From an uncultured Brachyspira sp. (GTDB lineage Bacteria; Spirochaetota; Brachyspiria; Brachyspirales; Brachyspiraceae): 37,060 nucleotides of DNA. Shown here one piece after another: positions 18,782 through 27,325 of this stretch. A program made the translations under genes and the position numbers. The notes under the pieces were generated by a model. That model saw only the letters and a list, made by a program, of their open reading frames with translations, made no database searches and was not told the origin of the DNA. The DNA lies in the NCBI GenBank assembly GCA_944392715.1, contig CALXXQ010000041.1:1-37060 (forward strand), given 5' to 3'. How positions within the stretch are numbered: position 1 is the stretch's first letter; every line of letters starts with the position of its first letter.

Positions 18782-19567
18782 ATGAGTCTTTTAAAAATAA
18801 TATCTTGGAATGTCAATGGAATAAGAGCAGCTCATAAAAAGGGTTTAGTTGATTTTATAAAAAAAGAGAATCCTGATATAATATGCCTTCAGGAAACTAA
18901 AGCTTTTGAAGAACAGCTGCCTGAAGATTTAAAAAATATAGAAGGTTATGAGCTTTTTATTAATCCTGCTGATCCTGAAATAAAAAAAGGATACAGCGGA
19001 GTTGCAATATATACTAAATTAAAGCCTAATAAAGAAATAAAAAATAAGCTTGGAAGCAAATTCACAGATAGAGAAGGAAGAATATTATCATTAGAATTTG
19101 ATGATTTTGTGATATTTAATGTTTATTTTCCAAACGGCGGTAAATCTAAAGAACATTTTGAATACAAGCTTTCATTTTATGATGCTATAACAAAACATTT
19201 AAGCAAATTAAAAGAAAAAACTAATGTAATACTATGCGGAGATATGAATATTGCTCATGAAGCTATAGATTTAGCAAGGCCTAAAGAAAATGAAAAAAGT
19301 ATAGGTTTCTTACCAGAAGAAAGAGCAAAGATAACTGAATTTTTAAATAAGGGCTTTACAGATACTTTTAGAATGTTTGTAAAAGAAGGCGGACATTATA
19401 GCTGGTGGGATGTTAAAACTAGATCCAGAGAAAAAAATGTAGGCTGGAGAATAGATTATTTCTTTGTTAATAATGAAATGGCAGGAAATATCAAAAAAGC
19501 TGATATATTAACAGATGTTATGGGAAGCGATCACTGCCCTATTATTATAGAATGGGATAAAAAGTAA
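18782..19567 (+). CDS. xth: Exodeoxyribonuclease III (AP endonuclease)
   Basis: 261 aa, the usual length. Catalytic and metal residues are in conserved blocks: N10 in ISWNVNGIRA, E38 in CLQETKA, the GDMNIAHEAIDLARP loop, the GWRIDYFF segment, and the C-terminal GSDHCPI with the catalytic Asp-His pair. It cuts DNA at abasic sites and removes 3' blocks in base-excision repair. AAGG lies 7 nt before the ATG. A TATAAT at 18745-18750 with TTGTTT 17 bp upstream is a candidate promoter. No signal peptide is present. Confidence 0.96.
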   Translation: MSLLKIISWNVNGIRAAHKKGLVDFIKKENPDIICLQETKAFEEQLPEDLKNIEGYELFINPADPEIKKGYSGVAIYTKLKPNKEIKNKLGSKFTDREGRILSLEFDDFVIFNVYFPNGGKSKEHFEYKLSFYDAITKHLSKLKEKTNVILCGDMNIAHEAIDLARPKENEKSIGFLPEERAKITEFLNKGFTDTFRMFVKEGGHYSWWDVKTRSREKNVGWRIDYFFVNNEMAGNIKKADILTDVMGSDHCPIIIEWDKK

Positions 19568-19665
19568 TAATAAAAAATTACTTGATTTTTTGAAGTTTTA
19601 TAATATATTAAAAAATAATAAAATATAGTTCTATTTTCATGTTTTTTATTAAATAAGGAGTTTTC

Positions 19666-19998
19666 ATGGTTCGTACAATCATTGAGGATAAAACAGCCGT
19701 AATAAATATAGAAAAAAATATTATATCTGAAAATGTAGATATTTTGGAAGAAAAATTAAATTATGCTAAAAATGCTGGTGCTTTAAACTTTATATTTGAC
19801 TTTCATAATATAGAATATATCTGCTCATCTGCATTGGGGCTAATTGCATCAGCTTTGAGAGTATCTGGTGAAAATGGAGGAATTGTTTATTTTTGTTCTT
19901 TAAGCAAGCAATTGAAATCTTTATTTGAGGCTACAAAGTTTTTAACTATAGTAAATACAGCTGATAATATAGATGATGCTCTTAAAAATATTAAATAA
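19666..19998 (+). CDS. STAS-domain protein (anti-sigma-factor antagonist-like)
   Basis: 110 aa, a single STAS domain. The strand-helix junction FDFHNIEYICSSALGLI holds the serine region (S54/S55) that, in SpoIIAA/RsbV-type proteins, is phosphorylated by a partner kinase. A perfect AAGGAG ribosome site is present. It is the first gene of a tight run with yggT (14 bp gap) and a large TPR/Sel1 protein (6 bp gap). No anti-sigma kinase lies nearby, so the partner is unknown. It could act in a stress-type partner switch or a membrane-linked signalling complex. Confidence 0.88.
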   Translation: MVRTIIEDKTAVINIEKNIISENVDILEEKLNYAKNAGALNFIFDFHNIEYICSSALGLIASALRVSGENGGIVYFCSLSKQLKSLFEATKFLTIVNTADNIDDALKNIK

Positions 19999-20012
19999 TA
20001 TAAAGGAAATAT

Positions 20013-20333
20013 ATGTTAATAGAAACTATTAGATTTATATACTATTTATTGGTGCAAACTTTAAGACTTTATTCTTTTATATGGTTTGTATGGATTATAT
20101 TAAGCTGGCTTCAGGCTTTCGGTGCTATGCATTTGGATTATTATAATCCAATAGTAAACTTTTTCTATAAAATAACTGACGGAGTTATAGATAAAATATT
20201 TGGAGGAAGAAGACTTATTGTAGGAGTATTAGATTTATCTCCTTTAGTATTTCTTTTAGTACTTCAATTGGTTGTTCCTATGATACTTAGAGTAGCATTT
20301 CAATTTTTATTAAACCTAGCTGTTAGGGTATAA
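20013..20333 (+). CDS. yggT: YggT-family membrane protein
   Basis: 106 aa with two hydrophobic regions (about residues 8-35 and 74-104) and the family segment DLSPLVFLLVLQLV near residue 74. YggT proteins are small inner-membrane proteins linked in other bacteria to osmotic tolerance, cell-division clusters or chloroplast membrane assembly; the biochemical role is uncertain. AAAGGA lies 7 nt upstream of the ATG. It sits between the STAS gene and the TPR/Sel1 gene, probably in one operon. Confidence 0.85.
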   Translation: MLIETIRFIYYLLVQTLRLYSFIWFVWIILSWLQAFGAMHLDYYNPIVNFFYKITDGVIDKIFGGRRLIVGVLDLSPLVFLLVLQLVVPMILRVAFQFLLNLAVRV

Positions 20334-20339
20334 AGTATT

Positions 20340-22478
20340 ATGAGTTCCTTAGATGAAATAAGTAAATATATTGATGATGGAGATTATAGAAAGGCGATAG
20401 AAGAATTAGATCTTATTATATCTAAAGAACCAAATAATGCCAGAGCTTTTTATATGAGAGGTAAATCGGCTTTTATAGAACTTCAAAACGAAGAATTCGA
20501 TAAAAATAAATATGATACCAGAAGGGCTTTAATTTATTCCACTATAGAATATGATCTCAATAAATCAATCGATATAGATCCTAATATAACAGATGCATAT
20601 AGAGGATTAATGTATCTTAATAGGGATTTAAAAAATATAGATAAAGAAAGAGAATATGCTCAAATACTCTTTGAAAAAGATAATACTGCATATGATGCTT
20701 TATTAATACTTGCAAGCAGTTATTTAAATAATGGAGAAAATGAAGCTGATTTTCATCAGGCTATAGGGTATTATGATGATTTTATAAAAAATGTGAGTTT
20801 TGAAAACAGCAGAATAGCAAGATTTGAAAGAGGTCTTTGTTATTATAATCTTAATATACTCACAAAAGCTGATATTGAGGCAAATAATCTCATATATGAT
20901 TTTCCGCTTTATGATGATGCTTATTTTCTTAAAGGGATAATACTTGCTAAAAATGGAATACGATCTGAATTTTATGATGATGCTATATTCTTTTTAGATA
21001 GAGCTATAGAATTAAATCCTATAAATTTTAATGCAATATATGAAAGAGCTGAATGGTATTTCAATAAAGAAAATTATAGAAAAGCTATTGAAAATTATAA
21101 TGAACTTCTAAAGAATAATAATAAATACAGATTAAATGCTTTGCTTGGAAAAATTCAGGCATTGCATGATTTAATAATAGAAAATGAAAATAAAAATTAT
21201 CCTGATAGTCAGGAAGAGGGTAAAGATTTAGAAGAGGTATTTTATTTATTAGATAAGGTCATAGATGTACTTGGAATAAATAGTTTGCAGCATAGATATT
21301 ATAGAGGAAATTTATATGCTTATCAGGGTGAGATAAAAAAGGCAATAGCAGAGTTCAAAAAAATATTAAAAGAAAATAATGAATCTTGGCTTTATGAAAA
21401 AATTGCAGAATTATATCATAATTATGCCCAAAGCGAAGATGATTATAGAGAAGCTTTAAAATATTTATCTCATATAGAAAAGATAGAATACAAATATTCT
21501 ACATATTACCTTATGATATTCTCAAATTATGAGATAAAAAATTATGAAGAGACTGTTCAATTATGCAGAGAATTTTTTGAATATGTAAGCGATGATGATG
21601 AAGAGATATACTATATAAGATTTATATATGCTCATTCGCTTCAAATGATAGGTTCTAATGATTATGAATTAATACTTAGCAATTTAAAAAGCTGCTTAAA
21701 CAGCAATTTAGATAAGGCTGTAATATACAGATCAATTGCTAAAATAATGATGTATAATATGCCTAAAAAATATAAAGATGAAGGCATATATATGCTTAAA
21801 AAAGCTATAGCATTGAATGATGCTTTATCATACTATTTATATTCTAAAGAATTATTTTACGGAGATATTATAACACCTTATCCTGAATTAGCTGTTTCTA
21901 TGGCAAATATAGCTTTTGATTTGGATAATACATTAGAATGTGCTTTGACTATTATAGGAAAAGCATATGAGATAGGAAGAGGAGCAAATAAGGATTATAA
22001 TAAAGCATTTGAAATGTACAATAAGGCTAGAGAAATATGCGAAAAAAGTAATTCAAAATGTTCATGTTCAAACGGACTTACGGCTCATTGCTATTATAAA
22101 GGAATAGGTGTTGAAAAAAATGAAGAAATGGCATATGAGATAATAAAAAGAACTGTTGATAATTTAGGAAAATACTCTCATGATCATGTAGCATTATTAT
22201 ACTCATATTTTGCTCTTAATAATATAGAGGGATTTGATTTAATTAAATCTTTAACATTATTTGAAAATATAGATCAGCATTCCAATAATTTATATATTAT
22301 AATGACTTTAAAAAGAATATATAAAAAACTAGGAAGAAAATATGATGTTAAAAGAATGTCTAAAATGGAAATTAAGGCATTAGAAAATACAGGCGAATTA
22401 AATTTAAATTATCTAAGAAAGTACATTAAAAATTTTAATAATTTTTATCCTATTTTAAATAACAATTTTACACTTTGA
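20340..22478 (+). CDS. Large TPR/Sel1-repeat protein
   Basis: 712 aa made mostly of helical repeats. TPR units are visible at about residues 12-40 (YRKAIEELDLIISKEPNNAR), 213-270 (AIELNPINFNAIYERAEWYF and the next unit) and 310-370. Sel1-like units follow at about 530-610 (GKAYEIGRGANKDYNKAFEM, and CYYKGIGVEKNEEMAYEII). No signal peptide or membrane helix is seen. It is likely a cytoplasmic scaffold for protein-protein contacts; the partner is unknown. It starts 6 bp after yggT with a poor ribosome site (AGGG, 12 nt away), so it may depend on translational coupling. Confidence 0.85.
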   Translation: MSSLDEISKYIDDGDYRKAIEELDLIISKEPNNARAFYMRGKSAFIELQNEEFDKNKYDTRRALIYSTIEYDLNKSIDIDPNITDAYRGLMYLNRDLKNIDKEREYAQILFEKDNTAYDALLILASSYLNNGENEADFHQAIGYYDDFIKNVSFENSRIARFERGLCYYNLNILTKADIEANNLIYDFPLYDDAYFLKGIILAKNGIRSEFYDDAIFFLDRAIELNPINFNAIYERAEWYFNKENYRKAIENYNELLKNNNKYRLNALLGKIQALHDLIIENENKNYPDSQEEGKDLEEVFYLLDKVIDVLGINSLQHRYYRGNLYAYQGEIKKAIAEFKKILKENNESWLYEKIAELYHNYAQSEDDYREALKYLSHIEKIEYKYSTYYLMIFSNYEIKNYEETVQLCREFFEYVSDDDEEIYYIRFIYAHSLQMIGSNDYELILSNLKSCLNSNLDKAVIYRSIAKIMMYNMPKKYKDEGIYMLKKAIALNDALSYYLYSKELFYGDIITPYPELAVSMANIAFDLDNTLECALTIIGKAYEIGRGANKDYNKAFEMYNKAREICEKSNSKCSCSNGLTAHCYYKGIGVEKNEEMAYEIIKRTVDNLGKYSHDHVALLYSYFALNNIEGFDLIKSLTLFENIDQHSNNLYIIMTLKRIYKKLGRKYDVKRMSKMEIKALENTGELNLNYLRKYIKNFNNFYPILNNNFTL

Positions 22479-22536
22479 CAAAAAAATATAATATAGTATT
22501 ATAAAGATATATTTATAAAAAAAAGAGGTAATTAGT

Positions 22537-22746
22537 ATGATAAACAAAACTATGAGCATAGGTGAAATTATACAAATATTTCCAGATTCTGTAGAAATAA
22601 TGATGAGCAGAGGACTTCATTGCGTAGGCTGCCATGTAGCTAGCTGGGAAAGCTTAGAAGAGGGCTGCCGCGGACATGGTATGAGCGATGAGGTTATTGA
22701 AAGCTTGGTTAAAGAAATTAATGATAAATATCAGGCTAGTAAATAA
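22537..22746 (+). CDS. DUF1858 domain protein with CxxC
   Basis: 69 aa, a full-length DUF1858 domain: MSIGEIIQIFPDSVEIMMSRG followed by LHCVGCHVASWESLEEGC. The CVGC pair and a third Cys resemble the N-terminal domain of ScdA/YtfE-type iron-sulfur repair proteins and other redox-linked DUF1858 proteins. A metal or redox role is inferred, not shown. A GAGG ribosome site precedes the ATG. A long hairpin terminator follows. Confidence 0.9.
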   Translation: MINKTMSIGEIIQIFPDSVEIMMSRGLHCVGCHVASWESLEEGCRGHGMSDEVIESLVKEINDKYQASK

Positions 22747-22770
22747 TATTTGTCTATAATAACTATAATA

Positions 22771-22805
22771 AAAAGAGATAGTATATTTTACTATCTCTTT
22801 TTTGT
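22771..22805. terminator. Bidirectional terminator between DUF1858 and DUF3108 genes
   Basis: A perfect 13-bp inverted repeat, AAAAGAGATAGTA (22771-22783) / TACTATCTCTTTT (22789-22801), has a 5-nt loop, A tract on the left and T tract on the right. It can terminate both convergent transcripts. Confidence 0.88.
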
Positions 22806-22812
22806 TTATAAA

Positions 22813-23559
22813 TTATTCTCCGTCTTTATATTCTCTTATAATTCCCCTTACTCTTACTGTAAGTCCATAAAGTTTTTGTTCTGCTATAATAACATCCAAA
22901 GGAACTTGATTATAGGCATCTTTTGCAATCAGAGCATCGGTGCCATATTTATCTTTTTCATAAACTCTTACTGTTTGTAATTTATCTCTCTGAAGTTTAG
23001 TTTTCAATTCCTCTCCATTTTCTATAGTAAATCTTATATCTTTTTTAACATTTACTCCTTCAAGCCAATTAATTTTAAATGTTCCTATATTCTTATCTAC
23101 AAATCTCATATAAAATACTAAAGCTAATCCATCAAAAGCCAAACCTTCATATTCTATCTTTTTATCAACAGTTCTCTTATCATTATATAAAAAATAATTT
23201 CCATAAAAAGTAGAAGTCTCTTTATTAGTCCAATCGCCTTCTGTAGTATCTTTTTTTATAACAAAAGTTGTAAAATCATTTGTAGACACCCAAGCCTCAA
23301 ATATATCACTTACCTTAAAAAGCAAATTGGCTGCACCTGTAGTATAAACATGAGCATATAGATGATAAGCAGGTACACCATTTACATTGCTTATAGCAAG
23401 AACTTTTGCTTCAAGTATACCAACTCTTCCGCTTACATTAAATTCAGGAACCTGTGCTAAAACATCATATTTTATATATTCTCCAACTTTAAATGTCTGA
23501 TTATATCCAAATACAATATTTGAAATTAATATAGATATTATAAAAATGTACTTCTTCAT
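22813..23559 (-). CDS. Secreted DUF3108-family protein
   Basis: 248 aa. It has an N-terminal signal peptide (MKKYIFIISILISNIVFG, cleavage likely after about residue 18). The start of the mature protein, FKVGEYIKYDV, with a following pattern of strands including AYHLYAHVYTTGAANLLFKV, matches DUF3108, a periplasmic beta-rich family of unknown function. There is no lipobox cysteine near the cleavage site, so it is probably soluble in the periplasm. AAGGGG lies rather far (about 15 nt) from the ATG. Confidence 0.8.
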   Translation of the reverse strand: MKKYIFIISILISNIVFGYNQTFKVGEYIKYDVLAQVPEFNVSGRVGILEAKVLAISNVNGVPAYHLYAHVYTTGAANLLFKVSDIFEAWVSTNDFTTFVIKKDTTEGDWTNKETSTFYGNYFLYNDKRTVDKKIEYEGLAFDGLALVFYMRFVDKNIGTFKINWLEGVNVKKDIRFTIENGEELKTKLQRDKLQTVRVYEKDKYGTDALIAKDAYNQVPLDVIIAEQKLYGLTVRVRGIIREYKDGE

Positions 23560-23744
23560 GATTTTTTAATAATCCCCTTTTATTAATTTATCATCTATAT
23601 TATATATACTTAAAAATGATACTTTTGTCAAAAAGTTTTTACATTTTTTTTATAATATTTCATAAATAAAAATAATTATATTTTTATGTTGCAATAGTAT
23701 TTTTTTAATATATTATATAGCAATTATTCTGAGGTTTAATTTTT

Positions 23745-24614
23745 ATGGCTATATTTTTACTCATAGGAGTTATGGCATTATCTGCTTCTGCAATATTCGT
23801 TAAACTTGCAAATGCACCTTCTTCTATAATAGCCTTTTATAGAATATTTATATCTTTCTGCTTCATATCAATAATAACAATATCAAAAAAATCATCAAGA
23901 GAAGAACTTAAATCTCTAACAAAAAAAGAAATAATACTTTCTATAATATCAGGGCTTTCTCTAGCACTTCATTATTTTTTATGGTTTCAGTCTCTAAATC
24001 TCACATCGGTTGCAAGCTCTACTGTTATAGTAACATTGCAGCCATTATTTGCATTTATAGCAGGACATTTCTTTTTTAAAGAAGAGTATTCTAAATTAGC
24101 AGTTCTAGGATTTATTATAGCAGTTATGGGTTCGGTAATAATAGGATGGGGAGATTTTCAAATAAGCTCTATGGCATTACTTGGGGATTTTATAGCTTTT
24201 ATATCTGCAGGACTTATTAGTGCATACTTTATCATAGGACAGTATACTAGAAAAAGATTATCCGCTTTAACTTGGATTAGCTTAACTTATTTTAGTGCAT
24301 TTATATTTTTAGGAATTTTATCATATATAATGAAGATACCTTTTATAGGATACTCATTAAATACTTGGATTAATATATTAGGAATAACATTTATATCTAC
24401 AATGCTTGGACAGGTAATATTTACTTGGCTTTTAAAATATTTCTCTGCTACTATAATATCTATGACTATATTAGGCGAAGCTGTGGGAACTTGTATATTA
24501 GGATATTTCATATTGCATGAAAGTATAAGTTTTAAGCAGTTTGTAGGAATAGCTGTTATATTAATAGGAATAGGTTTATTTTTATGGGAGAAGAGAAAAA
24601 CAATATCTCAATAA
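23745..24614 (+). CDS. EamA/DMT-superfamily permease
   Basis: 289 aa with about ten membrane helices in two EamA halves. The first half has ASAIFVKLANAPSSIIAFYR and ALHYFLWFQSLNLTSVASS; the second has LTWISLTYFSAF and ends with ESISFKQFVGIAVILIGIGL. These are typical drug/metabolite transporter exporters. The substrate is unknown; relatives export amino acids or metabolites. A GAGG site precedes the ATG. The MoxR-type ATPase gene begins 25 bp downstream and may be co-transcribed. Confidence 0.92.
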   Translation: MAIFLLIGVMALSASAIFVKLANAPSSIIAFYRIFISFCFISIITISKKSSREELKSLTKKEIILSIISGLSLALHYFLWFQSLNLTSVASSTVIVTLQPLFAFIAGHFFFKEEYSKLAVLGFIIAVMGSVIIGWGDFQISSMALLGDFIAFISAGLISAYFIIGQYTRKRLSALTWISLTYFSAFIFLGILSYIMKIPFIGYSLNTWINILGITFISTMLGQVIFTWLLKYFSATIISMTILGEAVGTCILGYFILHESISFKQFVGIAVILIGIGLFLWEKRKTISQ

Positions 24615-24639
24615 TTATTTATAAATAACGGAGTTTCTT

Positions 24640-25764
24640 ATGGCTGTAAAAAAAGATATTAATAATGAAGATAAAAATAATATACATCAAAAACCTTTAA
24701 TGGAAGAGCTTTATAAAGATGAACTTGAAGCTTTAAAAAAAGAAGATAAAAATAACAAGCCTAAAAATTGGAATTTATCTCCGCAGGCTGTAAGAGATTT
24801 TATATTAGGAAAGAAATTAAAAAGCGGTTTAGAAATAAAAAGAAAATTCTACGGAGATGATGCCTTAGTAGAGAGAGCAATAATAACATTAGCAGGAAAC
24901 AGAGGATTAATGCTTGTAGGAGAGCCAGGAACCGCTAAAACTATGCTAAGCGAATTATTATCTGCAGCCATAAGCGGAAACAGCACTGTAACTATACAGG
25001 GAACAGCTGGAACTAATGAAGATAATATAAAATACTCTTGGAACTATGCTATGCTTTTTGCTAAAGGTCCAGTAGAAGAGGCTTTAATACCTTCTCCTGT
25101 TTATACTGGAATGGATAAAGGAATAATAACAAGATTTGAAGAGATTACAAGATGCCCTCTTGAAATACAGGACTCTCTCATAAGTATATTAAGCGATAAA
25201 ATAATGAATATACCAGAGCAGAACAGAGTACTATTTGCAAATGCTGGATTTAATATAATAGCCACTGCCAATACTAGAGATAAAGGTATTAATGAAATGA
25301 GCAGTGCTTTAAAAAGAAGATTCAATTTTGAAACCGTTGAGCCTATAAAAAACCCTAGACTTGAAGGAGAAATAATTACTAATCAATGCCAAACATTATT
25401 AGAGCTTGCTGATATTGATATTGATATAGAATATGATGTTGTTGATGTGCTTGCTGTTACATTCAATGAGCTTAGAAGCGGAAAGAGTTTTGAAAATGCA
25501 AAGATACAGGAATTAAATTCTGTTATGAGTACAGCTGAGGCCGTATCTGTTTATTATCAGTCAGCACTTCATTCTTATTATTATGGAGACAAAAATATAA
25601 AAATGTCTACTTTGGTTGAAAATCTAATAGGAAGTGTGGCTAAAGAAAATAAAGATGATCTGCCAAAATTGAAAAGCTATTTTAATAATTCTGTAAAAAT
25701 AAAGGCTGAAAAATTGGGAAAAAGATGGAAAGAATACTATGAAAGCAGAAATCTTATTCAATAA
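24640..25764 (+). CDS. MoxR-type AAA+ ATPase
   Basis: 374 aa. Walker A is GEPGTAKT (residues 94-101), the Walker B-like region is GIITRFEEITR, the sensor-1 segment is FNIIATANTRDKGINE, and the arginine-finger region is SSALKRRFNFETVEP. This is the AAA_5/MoxR class of chaperone-like ATPases, which usually work with a von Willebrand A-domain partner encoded next door. Here the next gene is a surface-antigen gene, so no partner is visible. GGAG lies 7 nt before the ATG. The first ~45 residues are charged and not part of the ATPase. Confidence 0.9.
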   Translation: MAVKKDINNEDKNNIHQKPLMEELYKDELEALKKEDKNNKPKNWNLSPQAVRDFILGKKLKSGLEIKRKFYGDDALVERAIITLAGNRGLMLVGEPGTAKTMLSELLSAAISGNSTVTIQGTAGTNEDNIKYSWNYAMLFAKGPVEEALIPSPVYTGMDKGIITRFEEITRCPLEIQDSLISILSDKIMNIPEQNRVLFANAGFNIIATANTRDKGINEMSSALKRRFNFETVEPIKNPRLEGEIITNQCQTLLELADIDIDIEYDVVDVLAVTFNELRSGKSFENAKIQELNSVMSTAEAVSVYYQSALHSYYYGDKNIKMSTLVENLIGSVAKENKDDLPKLKSYFNNSVKIKAEKLGKRWKEYYESRNLIQ

Positions 25765-25885
25765 ATATACAAATTGAACAACATACATATATATGCATCT
25801 GTAAAATTTAATTCGCATATTTTCATATATAATTGCGAAAATTCTAAAAAAAATATTTATTTTTCAAAAAAAACTTAAAAAATAA

Positions 25886-25914
25886 TTGGATTATTTTCAT
25901 ATATTGATTACAAT
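25886..25914 (+). promoter_or_regulatory. Promoter of the first vsp gene
   Basis: TTGGAT (25886-25891), a 17-bp spacer and TACAAT (25909-25914). The leader to the ATG at 25942 is only about 20 nt and holds AGGAGAAG as ribosome site. The upstream spacer also has a 6-bp inverted repeat TTCGCA / TGCGAA (25812-25839) with no T tract; its role is unknown. Confidence 0.6.
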
Positions 25915-25941
25915 AAATTTATCAAAACTAGGAGAAGTAAG

Positions 25942-27102
25942 ATGAAAAAGATTTTATTAACAGCTATGGCTTTATTAACTATAGCTAGTGCATCGGCTTT
26001 CGGTATGTATGGAGCAGACAACTCATGGATTTTCTTCCTCATACATGGTAACCAAATGAGAGCTAGAATGAATCAGTTCGGATTCACTTTAGGAAACGGT
26101 ACTATCAAAGGTACTTTCGGTTTCAAGGCTAATACTGGTCTTAATGGACAGATATTAAGTACTGGCGGCAAAGTAAACAAAAATCCATTAGATGCTACTA
26201 TTTCTGGCGGTATCGGTTATACTAGCGATGCTTTCGGTATTGGTTTAGGTTATAACTATACTTTTGCTAATACTGGTACTATAAACGGAGGAATAGACGC
26301 TCATACACCTGTTATTACATTAAATGCTCTTAATAACAATTTAAGAATAGCTATACCTATAAGCATATCAGTAAAAGATAATCTTGATGATGCTGCAGTA
26401 CCAGAAACAGCACGCAGAACTAAATATTTAGGTATAAGCATACCTGCTCAAATAAGATTCTATACTGGTATTGATGCTTTCAACTATATAAGATTAGAAT
26501 TCAACTATGGATTAAATCAATATGAAGGTATTGATAATGCTCTTCAAAGAACTGCTTATCAGGCACAAACTATAGGTTTCCAATTGAGACTTCATTTCCT
26601 TAACACTATTATCAATAATGTTACAGTTAACCCATTCTTAAGAGTTGACTTTGCTTCTACTATAGGTGCTAAAGGAAAAACTGGTGTAGTTTTCCCAGGA
26701 GATACAAGTTATGATGGAAGACTTACATCTTGGGCTGTAAATGCTTGGAGAATGGCTGGTCAAGGTGAAACTGGACTTGAAAGAGAAGTTTATGATTTAA
26801 AAATCATACCTAGTATTTCTTTAACTGTTAATTCTGATTTCGTAAACTTCGTACTTGAACCTGGTTTAGGATACAGAGTACAAGATGACGGTATAAAAGG
26901 AAGCAAGCTTACTCACAGCTTATACTGGCAGGCTTATGGAGAGGTTTATATCAGACCTACTCAAGATCTTGAATGGTACTTCGAAATGGATGTTAATAAT
27001 GGCGTACCAAAAGCTCAAGGTACTTCACCTATACCTGTTGTATTCGGAGCTAACAGCGGTATACACTGGTATTTACCTTCTTTAAATCCTAATGCTCAAT
27101 AA
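25942..27102 (+). CDS. Variable surface protein (Vsp family), copy 1
   Basis: 386 aa. A signal peptide (MKKILLTAMALLTIASASA) is followed by the Vsp family start FGMYGADNSWIFFLIHGNQ and GNGTIKGTFGF. The interior is beta-strand-rich with alternating hydrophobic residues, and the C-terminus has DLEWYFEMDVNNGV and IHWYLP. Brachyspira hyodysenteriae VspA-H proteins share this plan and are surface-exposed antigens of about 39 kDa. Codon use is richer in TTC, ATC and AAC than the neighbours, consistent with high expression. A good terminator follows. It is the first gene of a duplicated vsp-rpn module. Confidence 0.92.
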   Translation: MKKILLTAMALLTIASASAFGMYGADNSWIFFLIHGNQMRARMNQFGFTLGNGTIKGTFGFKANTGLNGQILSTGGKVNKNPLDATISGGIGYTSDAFGIGLGYNYTFANTGTINGGIDAHTPVITLNALNNNLRIAIPISISVKDNLDDAAVPETARRTKYLGISIPAQIRFYTGIDAFNYIRLEFNYGLNQYEGIDNALQRTAYQAQTIGFQLRLHFLNTIINNVTVNPFLRVDFASTIGAKGKTGVVFPGDTSYDGRLTSWAVNAWRMAGQGETGLEREVYDLKIIPSISLTVNSDFVNFVLEPGLGYRVQDDGIKGSKLTHSLYWQAYGEVYIRPTQDLEWYFEMDVNNGVPKAQGTSPIPVVFGANSGIHWYLPSLNPNAQ

Positions 27103-27124
27103 TAATTATTAATTGACAATACAA

Positions 27125-27156
27125 GGGCTTGGCTATTTTTAGTCAAGTCCTTTTTT
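27125..27156 (+). terminator. Terminator after vsp copy 1
   Basis: GGGCTTGGCT (27125-27134) pairs with AGTCAAGTCC (27141-27150), allowing G-U pairs in RNA, with a 6-nt loop and a T6 tail. The same hairpin occurs after vsp copy 2. Confidence 0.85.
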
Positions 27157-27289
27157 ATTGCATTCTTCCTACTATACTGCTAATATAAATTATTACTGCT
27201 GATACTTATAAAAAGTACTTTATTTAAAGCTTATTTTGTAAAAAATATTTATTTAATATAATTGGTGTTCGGGTGGCTTAAATATACGC

Positions 27290-27317
27290 TTTACTTTTAT
27301 AATTTTTTTAATATAAT
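27290..27317 (+). promoter_or_regulatory. Promoter abutting the first rpn start codon
   Basis: TTTACT (27290-27295), a 16-bp spacer and TATAAT (27312-27317). The -10 ends 8 nt before the ATG at 27326, which predicts a leader of 0-2 nt and no room for an SD. A second TATAAT at 27298-27303 lacks a matching -35. Confidence 0.6.
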
Positions 27318-27325
27318 AAACACAT

